Made by a program: the position numbers and the translations under genes. Of a stretch of 11,229 bases of DNA, positions 1 to 5,088 are shown in pieces. Location: the NCBI GenBank assembly GCA_030038715.1, contig JASHSO010000395.1:1-11229 (forward strand), given 5' to 3'. Positions within the stretch are counted from its first letter, which is position 1. Every line of letters starts with the position of its first letter. Under the pieces are notes generated by a model. That model did no database searches and was not told the origin of the DNA. It saw nothing but the letters and a program-made list of their open reading frames with translations. Source of the DNA: Streptosporangiaceae bacterium. GTDB taxonomy: Bacteria > Actinomycetota > Actinomycetes > Streptosporangiales > Streptosporangiaceae.

Positions 1-312
1 GTGGCACCCGACCGGCTGGCCAAGCAGCTCAGCGACAATGGCCAGCTCGGCGCGGTGGCAGCGGACGTGCTGCGCGGCAATGCGCTCAGGCTACTGGCCG
101 AGCGGACGCGGGTTATCGACGCGGCGGGTCGGCCGGTGTTCCTCAGCTCGGCGCAAGACGCGGAAGCAGAGGAGTCCGACGAGGACGGCGACCTGGACGA
201 GGACGGCGACCTGGACGAAGACGAGGACCTGGACGAAGACGAAGACGAGGACGGCGACCTGGACGAGGACGACGATCTCGACGACGACGCCGAAGACGAA
301 GACGGGGAATAA
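1..312 (+). CDS. tig: Trigger factor, C-terminal part (5' end cut by window)
   Basis: Trigger factor is the ribosome-associated chaperone and peptidyl-prolyl isomerase that meets nascent chains at the exit tunnel. Only the last 103 codons are visible. Residues 1-50 fit the end of the family's helical C-terminal domain: a helix with a Leu-rich face, then a V-x-D-x-x-G-x-x-V turn (about 38-46), as in mycobacterial trigger factors. From residue 53 the chain becomes an acidic tail; in the last 44 residues 34 are Asp or Glu, the rest mainly Gly and Leu. Acidic tails occur in actinobacterial trigger factors, but this one is unusually regular. The frame is open from base 1, so the GTG there is probably an internal Val codon. 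Its place upstream of clpP1-clpP2-clpX is the standard bacterial arrangement. The ribosome-binding and isomerase domains lie outside the window. Confidence 0.9.
   Translation: MAPDRLAKQLSDNGQLGAVAADVLRGNALRLLAERTRVIDAAGRPVFLSSAQDAEAEESDEDGDLDEDGDLDEDEDLDEDEDEDGDLDEDDDLDDDAEDEDGE
181..282 (+). repeat. Tandem 18-bp repeats encoding the acidic tail
   Basis: Within the tig tail the 18-base unit gaggacggcgacctggac occurs exactly at 181-198, 199-216 and 247-264. Diverged copies lie between them (217-234, with the Gly codon replaced by Glu) and after them (265-282). Each unit encodes Glu-Asp-Gly-Asp-Leu-Asp. The near identity at DNA level suggests expansion by slippage or unequal crossing-over, so tail length may differ between strains. 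Confidence 0.85.
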
Positions 313-365
313 CTGTCGGCCGTGACGTCCGGCCATCCTGACGCCCACGCTGCTCCGGCCGCTGC

Positions 366-382
366 CTGCGCCGTCAGCGAAC
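366..382 (+). promoter_or_regulatory. Candidate ClgR operator upstream of clpP1
   Basis: The sequence is CGC (369-371), five bases, then GCGAAC (377-382). It matches the CGC-N5-GCG core of the operator recognised by ClgR, the activator of clp genes in Streptomyces and Corynebacterium, as I recall it. The right half is complete; the left half is degenerate (CTGCGC instead of GTTCGC). It lies about 85 bases before the clpP1 start, a plausible activator position. This is one short match in GC-rich DNA, so it is tentative. Confidence 0.4.
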
Positions 383-399
383 ACGGGGGATCGGCGGAC

Positions 400-426
400 T
401 TGCCGGTCCGGTCAGCGGGTTATGGT
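400..426 (+). promoter_or_regulatory. Weak candidate promoter for clpP1-clpP2
   Basis: A TTGCCG element (400-405) and a TATGGT element (421-426) are separated by 15 bases, shorter than the usual 16-18. With this pair transcription would begin near 432, placing the ClgR-like site near -58. That layout would suit an activator helping a poor promoter, but the elements are weak and the assignment is a guess. Confidence 0.2.
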
Positions 427-466
427 CGCATTCAGTGACACCGCATGAGCACAGGCAGGAGGGACA

Positions 467-1108
467 GTGATCACGGCTCCCGATGACCGGGGTGAGATCG
501 CCCGGGTGCTCGCTAGGGCCGCCGAGGCGCCGGTACTGCCGCTTGGCGAGCAGCTCTTCCAGCGCCTGCTGCGGCACCGGATCATCTTCCTCGGCCAGCA
601 AGTGGACGACGACCTGGCGAACCGGATCTGCGCGGAATTGATCCTGCTCGCCGCCGAGGATGACAAGCGGGATATCCACCTCTATATCAACTCTCCGGGT
701 GGTTCGGTTTACGCGGGAATGGCCATCTATGACGTGATGCAGTTCGTGAAGAATGACGTAGCGACCTACGCCATGGGCATGGCTGCATCCATGGGCCAGT
801 TTCTGCTTTGCGCCGGCGCCCACGGCAAGCGCTACGCAATGCCGCATGCGGCCATCTTGATGCACCAGCCGCACGGCGGGATCGGCGGCACGGCGACCGA
901 CATCAGGATCCAGGCGGAGCAGGGCATGTACCTCAAGCGCGTGCTGGCCGAGCGGATCGCCTTGCACACCGGGCAGCCAGTGGAGCAAATCGAGAAGGAC
1001 TCCGACCGCGACCGCTGGTTCACCGCCGAGGAGGCGCGCGACTACGGGTTTGTCGATCACGTAGTCAGAAGCGCGACCGAAGTTCCCTCGGCCGGGTCGG
1101 CATCATGA
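467..1108 (+). CDS. clpP1: ATP-dependent Clp protease proteolytic subunit ClpP1
   Basis: Serine peptidase (family S14) whose heptameric ring stacks with ClpP2 to form the cytoplasmic ClpP1P2 chamber; ClpX or ClpC unfold and feed substrates into it. The protein has 213 residues, near family length. The catalytic triad is visible: Ser108 in G-M-A-A-S-M-G, His133 in L-M-H-Q-P, and Asp182 in S-D-R-D-R-W. The substrate-binding N-S-P-G-G motif is at 75-79. The wording A-M-G-M-A-A-S-M-G and D-S-D-R-D-R-W-F-T is typical of actinobacterial ClpP1 rather than ClpP2. Residues 1-30 are a divergent N-terminal segment, part of which may be removed by processing. The GTG start is preceded by AGGAGGG (457-463) at a rather short spacing of 3-4 bases. 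clpP2 begins 46 bases after the stop with no terminator between them, so the two are probably cotranscribed. One oddity is a His in place of the common Leu just after the H-Q-P motif (position 136). Confidence 0.97.
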   Translation: MITAPDDRGEIARVLARAAEAPVLPLGEQLFQRLLRHRIIFLGQQVDDDLANRICAELILLAAEDDKRDIHLYINSPGGSVYAGMAIYDVMQFVKNDVATYAMGMAASMGQFLLCAGAHGKRYAMPHAAILMHQPHGGIGGTATDIRIQAEQGMYLKRVLAERIALHTGQPVEQIEKDSDRDRWFTAEEARDYGFVDHVVRSATEVPSAGSAS

Positions 1109-1154
1109 GCGCGCAGGCGCGGATGCTGGGTAGCGCAGACTCGGGAGGCGGAAA

Positions 1155-1823
1155 GTGAGCGCTGGGTACGAGGGGCCGCAGCACGGCAAGGCGCTGCGGC
1201 GCGAGCAAGCGCGGTACGTACTGCCGTCCTTCGTGGAGCGGACGTCGTACGGCGTCAAGGAGATGAACCCGTACAACAAGCTGTTCGAGGAACGGATCAT
1301 CTTCCTCGGCGTGCAGATTGACGATGCCTCGGCAAACGACGTCATGGCCCAGCTGATCACGCTGGAGTCCATCGACCCCAGCCGTGACATCCTCATCTAT
1401 ATCAACTCGCCAGGCGGCTCGATGACGTCCATGATGGCGATCTACGACACGATGCAGTACATCCAGCCGGAGATTCAGACCTATTGCCTAGGGCAGGCCG
1501 CCTCGGCAGCGGCGGTGCTGCTGGCCTCGGGCACCAAGGGCAAGCGGTTCGCGCTGCCAAACTCGCGGATCCTGATTCACCAGCCCGCGGTCGAGAGCGG
1601 TTACGGGCAGTCCAGCGATCTGGAGATCCAGGCCAGGGAGATCCTGCGGATGCGCGCATCGATGGAGGCCATCCTGGCGCGGCATACCGGCCAGGAAGAA
1701 GAGCAAGTGCGGCACGACATCGAGCGGGACAAGTTCTTCACAGCCCACGAGGCGATGGAGTACGGGCTGGTCGATGAGGTTCTGACGATGCTGAAACGCA
1801 AGAGCGAGGTAGTGTCGTCCTAA
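1155..1823 (+). CDS. clpP2: ATP-dependent Clp protease proteolytic subunit ClpP2
   Basis: Second ClpP paralog, partner of ClpP1 in the mixed double-ring peptidase. In mycobacteria the ClpP2 ring is the docking face for ClpX and ClpC1. The protein has 222 residues. The triad is Ser117 in L-G-Q-A-A-S-A-A-A, His142 in L-I-H-Q-P, and Asp192 in E-R-D-K-F; N-S-P-G-G lies at 84-88. The N-terminal Y-V-L-P-S-F-V-E and the N-P-Y-N-K-L-F-E-E-R block (about 21-47) are signatures of actinobacterial ClpP2. The GTG start is supported by GGGAGG at 1143-1148, six bases upstream, and gives an N-terminus of normal family length. It follows clpP1 closely and is probably on the same mRNA. The C-terminal stretch after residue 212 is short and Lys/Ser-rich. 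Confidence 0.97.
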   Translation: MSAGYEGPQHGKALRREQARYVLPSFVERTSYGVKEMNPYNKLFEERIIFLGVQIDDASANDVMAQLITLESIDPSRDILIYINSPGGSMTSMMAIYDTMQYIQPEIQTYCLGQAASAAAVLLASGTKGKRFALPNSRILIHQPAVESGYGQSSDLEIQAREILRMRASMEAILARHTGQEEEQVRHDIERDKFFTAHEAMEYGLVDEVLTMLKRKSEVVSS

Positions 1824-1835
1824 GTCGTCCACCTG

Positions 1836-1860
1836 GCGAGTCGCCCGGCGGGCGACTTGC
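1836..1860 (+). terminator. GC-rich hairpin after clpP2, no U-tract
   Basis: gcgagtcgcc (1836-1845) and ggcgacttgc (1851-1860) form a 10-bp stem with one G-T wobble around a 5-base loop, 12 bases after the clpP2 stop. No run of T follows, so it is not a classical intrinsic terminator. Such U-less hairpins are common after actinobacterial genes and may end or attenuate transcription, or protect the clpP1P2 mRNA 3' end. Confidence 0.5.
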
Positions 1861-2022
1861 CGGCACGGTGCACCTTAGGCCGCTCCGAAGGCGCCGAGGC
1901 GGTACCGTCTAGGTCTACGGATGCAGTTGGCTCGCAGGCGAGCCAGGCGAACCGGGCGGGCTAGCCAAACAGGCCCGCCGCGGGCGTCGGGCAGTCCGGC
2001 CGCTCCGAGCGGCCAGCAGGGT
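1861..2022 (+). promoter_or_regulatory. clpX upstream region with three inverted repeats
   Basis: This non-coding stretch before clpX holds three further inverted repeats: an 8-bp perfect dyad around two bases at 1928-1945; a 7-bp stem, ggcgggc/gcccgcc, around an 11-base loop at 1955-1979; and a 7-bp stem, ggccgct/agcggcc, around three bases at 1998-2014. A TACCGT element at 1903-1908 could be a -10 box, but I see no good -35 partner at normal spacing. The frame is open here only because stops are rare in GC-rich DNA; the translation is Arg/Pro/Gly-rich and matches nothing at the ClpX N-terminus. Confidence 0.4.
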
Positions 2023-2030
2023 AGAGGGAG
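2023..2030 (+). promoter_or_regulatory. Ribosome binding site fixing the clpX start
   Basis: AGAGGGAG lies seven bases before GTG 2038. It supports that codon as the start rather than the in-frame ATG at 1921, which has no Shine-Dalgarno-like sequence nearby. An in-frame TTG at 2035 is also within range but less likely. Confidence 0.8.
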
Positions 2031-2037
2031 TTACTTG

Positions 2038-3315
2038 GTGGCACGCATCGACGGCGGCGACCTGCTGAAGTGCTCGTTCTGCGGGAAGAGCCAAAAGCAG
2101 GTCAAGAAGCTGATTGCCGGGCCTGGCGTCTACATCTGCGACGAGTGCATCGACCTCTGCAACGAGATCATCGAGGAGGAGCTCGCCGAGCCGACGGAGC
2201 TGAAGTGGGACGCCCTGCCCAAGCCGCGGGAGATCTACGAGTTCCTTGACTCCTACGTCGTGGGCCAGGACAAGGCCAAGAAGGGCCTGTCGGTAGCCGT
2301 TTACAACCACTACAAGCGGATCCAGTCCGGCGGTGACCGGCCCGGAACTACCGAAGACGGCGTCGAGCTGGCCAAGTCCAACATCCTGCTGCTCGGGCCG
2401 ACTGGCTCGGGCAAGACGCTCCTTGCCCAGACGCTAGCCAGGCTGCTGAATGTGCCGTTTGCCATCGCGGATGCCACTGCGCTGACCGAGGCTGGCTATG
2501 TCGGGGAAGATGTCGAGAACATCCTGCTCAAGCTGATTCAGGCCGCGGACTACGACGTCAAGAAGGCCGAGACAGGCATCATCTACATCGACGAGATCGA
2601 CAAGTTAGCGCGTAAGAGCGAGAACCCCTCCATTACCCGCGACGTATCGGGCGAAGGCGTCCAGCAGGCGTTGCTGAAGATCCTCGAGGGCACCACGGCC
2701 TCGGTGCCGCCTCAGGGCGGGCGCAAGCACCCGCACCAGGAGTTCATCCAGATCGACACCACCAACGTCCTGTTCATCTGCGGCGGCGCGTTCGCCGGCC
2801 TGGAGAAGATCATCGAGCAGCGGGTCGGAAAGAGTGGCATGGGCTTCGGCGCTGTGCTGCGGGTCAAGATGGACAAGACAGTCTCCGACCCGTTCGCCGA
2901 GGTCATGCCGGAGGACCTGCTGAAGTTTGGCATGATCCCGGAGTTCGTCGGCCGGCTGCCCGTCATCACCAGCGTGCACAACCTCGACCGGGAGGCGCTG
3001 ATCCGGATCCTGACCGAACCGCGCAACGCGCTGGTCCGGCAGTACCGGCGGCTGTTCGAGCTTGATGGGGTCGACCTCGAGTTTACCGACGACGCCCTCG
3101 AAGCCGTTGCCGACCAGGCCATCCTGCGCGGCACCGGAGCACGCGGCCTGCGAGCCATCCTGGAGGAGGTCCTGCTGTCGGTGATGTACGAGGTGCCGAG
3201 CCGCAAGGACGTCGAGAAGGTTGTCATCAGCGCCGAGGTCGTACTCGAGAACGTCAACCCCACACTCGTCCCGCGGGATGTGGCGCGCCGCACGCCGCGC
3301 GAGAAGTCTGCTTAG
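2038..3315 (+). CDS. clpX: ATP-dependent Clp protease ATP-binding subunit ClpX
   Basis: AAA+ unfoldase that recognises degradation tags, unfolds proteins with ATP and threads them into ClpP1P2 in the cytoplasm. With the GTG 2038 start it has 425 residues, the usual length, and begins M-A-R-I-D-G-G-D like other actinobacterial ClpX. The zinc-binding domain has Cys12, Cys15, Cys34 and Cys37. The AAA+ core shows Walker A G-P-T-G-S-G-K-T (120-127), the pore-1 loop G-Y-V-G (153-156), Walker B with Asp185-Glu186, the R-K-H pore loop (229-231), the arginine finger Arg306 in E-F-V-G-R-L-P, and the sensor-2 G-A-R (367-369). The ClpP-docking tripeptide reads M-G-F (268-270), a variant of the I-G-F or L-G-F of other species. 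The gene is separated from clpP2 by 214 bases with hairpins, so it may have its own promoter. Nothing needed for activity appears to be missing. Confidence 0.97.
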   Translation: MARIDGGDLLKCSFCGKSQKQVKKLIAGPGVYICDECIDLCNEIIEEELAEPTELKWDALPKPREIYEFLDSYVVGQDKAKKGLSVAVYNHYKRIQSGGDRPGTTEDGVELAKSNILLLGPTGSGKTLLAQTLARLLNVPFAIADATALTEAGYVGEDVENILLKLIQAADYDVKKAETGIIYIDEIDKLARKSENPSITRDVSGEGVQQALLKILEGTTASVPPQGGRKHPHQEFIQIDTTNVLFICGGAFAGLEKIIEQRVGKSGMGFGAVLRVKMDKTVSDPFAEVMPEDLLKFGMIPEFVGRLPVITSVHNLDREALIRILTEPRNALVRQYRRLFELDGVDLEFTDDALEAVADQAILRGTGARGLRAILEEVLLSVMYEVPSRKDVEKVVISAEVVLENVNPTLVPRDVARRTPREKSA

Positions 3316-3335
3316 GGGTCGGCAGGCCGGGCCAG

Positions 3336-4073
3336 CTACGCGGCGACGCGTTCCTCGCTCAGGACGCCGCTGTGTAGCGTGAGCACCCGATCGGCGAGGT
3401 CGATCAGCGCCTTGTCGTGCGTAGCGACGATCCCAGTCATGCCTTCGGCGTGCACGATCTTGCGGAGCAGCATCATGATCTGTGCTCCCGTGGCCGCGTC
3501 GAGCTGGCCGGTCGGCTCGTCGGCCAGCAGCAGGCTGGCATTGTTGGCCAGCCCCCTGGCAATAGCGACCCGCTGCTGCTCGCCGCCGGACAGTTCCTGC
3601 GGCCGGAGGTGGGTGCGGCCTTCGAGCCCAACGAGACGCAGCAGGTCACGCGCCCGCTGCTCGCGGAACCCGGCAGGCCGGCGGGCAAGCCGCATGGGCA
3701 CGCCGACGTTCTCCGCGGCGGTCAGCATCGGCAGCAGTGCGAAGGACTGGAACACCAGCGCCATGCGCTCGCGGCGCAGCGTCCGCAGGCCCTCCCGGCT
3801 CAGGTCGGTCAGCTCCAGGCCGTCGAACCAGACCTGGCCGCTGGTCGGGCGCTCCAGCCCGGCCAGGATGCTCAGCAGGGTGGTCTTGCCTGAACCCGAC
3901 CGGCCGACCACAGCCACCAGCTCGCCACGGCTCACGTCGAAGGACACTTCGCGCAGCGCGTGCACCCGCTCAGCGCCGGTGTCGTAGAACTTGCTGACGT
4001 CGTGCACCAGTACGAGGTGCGCCGGACCACCCTGCTCCGGGTCGGCTGACTCAGCTGCCTGGTTGATCGTCAT
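3336..4073 (-). CDS. ABC transporter ATP-binding protein (LolD/MacB/FtsE type), last gene of cassette
   Basis: Cytoplasmic ATPase expected to drive the FtsX-type permeases encoded upstream in the same operon. The protein has 245 residues, a single nucleotide-binding domain. Motifs are complete: Walker A G-R-S-G-S-G-K-T-T (57-65), Q-loop Gln109, signature L-S-G-G-E-Q-Q (161-167), Walker B L-L-L-A-D-E-P-T-G with catalytic Glu186, D-loop Q-L-D (190-192), and the switch His219. The L-S-G-G-E-Q-Q-R-V-A-I-A-R and A-D-E-P-T-G-Q-L-D wording is typical of the LolD/MacB/BceA/FtsE branch that works with FtsX-fold permeases. The ATG at 4071-4073 was chosen because AAGGAG precedes it and because the frame upstream (to 4151) gives only a basic stretch without homology. 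The start lies inside the end of the preceding ATPase gene (23-base overlap), which implies translational coupling. The substrate is unknown. Confidence 0.93.
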   Translation of the reverse strand: MTINQAAESADPEQGGPAHLVLVHDVSKFYDTGAERVHALREVSFDVSRGELVAVVGRSGSGKTTLLSILAGLERPTSGQVWFDGLELTDLSREGLRTLRRERMALVFQSFALLPMLTAAENVGVPMRLARRPAGFREQRARDLLRLVGLEGRTHLRPQELSGGEQQRVAIARGLANNASLLLADEPTGQLDAATGAQIMMLLRKIVHAEGMTGIVATHDKALIDLADRVLTLHSGVLSEERVAA

Positions 4074-5085
4074 CGCCCTGTCGCTCCTTGGTCGCTTCCG
4101 CGCCTGCCTCCGGCTCGTCGCCCGGGTCAGCGTCCACTGCGGTGGCGCCACCCTGACCGGGCCACACCGTCACGTGATCGGGCTCGAGCCCCAGTCTGAC
4201 GCGCTCGCTGAGTCCAAGCGCCGCCACATAGTCCGCCGGAAGCTGCAGCCTGCCCACCCGGTCAAGAGCGGCGTACTGGACCGCCACGTGCGACTGCATC
4301 CCCTGCTCGTCGATCTCGGTGCTGCGCAGCAGCTCGGAGCTGATTCGGCCGTCTCTGATGGCCATGGTCCGGTTGACGTGCTCTGAGACGGCGGCGTCGT
4401 GGGTAACCACGAGGATCGTCGCACCGAGCTCGGCATTCGCGGCCCGCAGAGCGCTGAACACCTCGGCGGCGGTATGGTCGTCGAGTTCGCCAGTCGGCTC
4501 GTCAGCGAGTACCACCTCCGGGTGGTTCGCGATCGCCACCCCGACTGCCACCCGCTGCTGCTGGCCGCCGGACATCTGCGGCACCATCTTGTCGGCACAG
4601 TCCGCCACTCCGAGCAAGCCCAGGATGTCCAGGGTCCTGCGGCTGCGCTCGCGGCGCCGCAGTCCGGCCAGCCGCATGGGCAGCGCGACGTTCTCCGCTG
4701 CCGTGAGGTGGGCCAGCAGGTTCCTGCTGGTCTGCTGCCACAAGAACCCGACGGTAGAGCGCCAGTAGGCCACCCGCTCCTGGCCGTTCATTGTGGCCAG
4801 GTCGTGCCCGGCGACCCTGGCCTGGCCGCCGGTGGGCTGATCGAGTGCGGCCAGTATGTTCAGCAGCGTCGACTTCCCGCTACCCGAGGCACCGATCAGG
4901 CCGGTCAGCTCGCCTTTCTCGACCGCCAGGTCAAGGCCCTGCAGCGCCTGAACCTCGATCCCGCTGACCTTGAAGATCCGCACCAGCCGGTCGCAGTAGA
5001 TGATGGCGGTCGCCGCCTGGCTTGCATCCGGCCGAGGCTGCGCTACTCCGAGACCTGCGGCGATGACGTCGTCGATGGTGGACAT
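4051..5085 (-). CDS. ABC transporter ATP-binding protein with C-terminal AbrB-like extension
   Basis: Second ATPase of the cassette, 344 residues, about 100 longer than a simple LolD/MacB-type ATPase. The nucleotide-binding domain spans about 27-255: Walker A G-A-S-G-S-G-K-S-T (65-73), Q-loop near Gln117-118, signature M-S-G-G-Q-Q-Q (171-177), Walker B V-V-L-A-D-E-P-T-G with Glu196, and switch His229. All key residues are present, so it should hydrolyse ATP. The signature begins with Met rather than Leu, and the following helix (V-A-V-G-V-A-I-A-N) departs from the common A-I-A-R-A-L-A pattern. Residues 266-309 resemble an AbrB-type swapped-hairpin domain, followed by an acidic Gly/Glu/Asp tail (311-344). 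The ATG start lies three bases after the permease stop, and its Shine-Dalgarno GAGGAGG (5097-5103) is inside the end of the permease gene, at a long spacing of 11 bases. It probably pairs with the smaller ATPase as a heterodimer. Confidence 0.93.
   Translation of the reverse strand: MSTIDDVIAAGLGVAQPRPDASQAATAIIYCDRLVRIFKVSGIEVQALQGLDLAVEKGELTGLIGASGSGKSTLLNILAALDQPTGGQARVAGHDLATMNGQERVAYWRSTVGFLWQQTSRNLLAHLTAAENVALPMRLAGLRRRERSRRTLDILGLLGVADCADKMVPQMSGGQQQRVAVGVAIANHPEVVLADEPTGELDDHTAAEVFSALRAANAELGATILVVTHDAAVSEHVNRTMAIRDGRISSELLRSTEIDEQGMQSHVAVQYAALDRVGRLQLPADYVAALGLSERVRLGLEPDHVTVWPGQGGATAVDADPGDEPEAGAEATKERQGDDDQPGS
4084..4089 (-). promoter_or_regulatory. Ribosome binding site deciding the small ATPase start
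   Basis: AAGGAG on the minus strand lies ten bases before ATG 4073-4071, within the last codons of the larger ATPase gene. It favours this start over the upstream in-frame start at 4151. Confidence 0.7.
4162..4290 (-). other. Segment encoding an AbrB/SpoVT-like domain fused to the ATPase
   Basis: Residues 266-308 of the 344-residue ATPase follow the AbrB pattern position by position: a short strand, then L-D-R-V-G-R-L-Q-L-P (274-283), a short helix ending A-A-L-G-L (288-292), then alternating strand residues R-V-R-L-G-L and H-V-T-V-W. AbrB itself reads V-D-E-L-G-R-V-V-I-P, then T-L-G-I, then a strand pair. The match is by eye. Such domains normally dimerise and often bind DNA, so here it may be a dimerisation or regulatory module. 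Confidence 0.6.
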
Positions 5086-5088
5086 GTG

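Noticed and set aside
318..334. Small hairpin after tig as a terminator
   Set aside because: Only a 5-bp stem with a 7-base loop and no U-tract; not distinguishable from background in this GC-rich sequence.
374..1060. 228-codon minus strand frame opposite clpP1
   Set aside because: ClpP1 is certain on the + strand with an intact catalytic triad; the antisense frame shows no domain.
1939..1952. Second ClgR-like half site (GCGAAC at 1947-1952) before clpX
   Set aside because: The left half has CGA instead of CGC at the required spacing, and the rest of the consensus fails. Too weak to list.
1921..2037. In-frame N-terminal extension of clpX from ATG 1921
   Set aside because: The 39 extra residues are Arg/Pro/Gly-rich, resemble no ClpX N-terminus and have no ribosome site. 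GTG 2038 has a ribosome site and gives the family's normal length and start.
4074..4151. In-frame N-terminal extension of the small ATPase to 4151
   Set aside because: The extra 26 residues are basic with no family match and overlap the preceding ATPase gene further. ATG 4073 has AAGGAG at good spacing.
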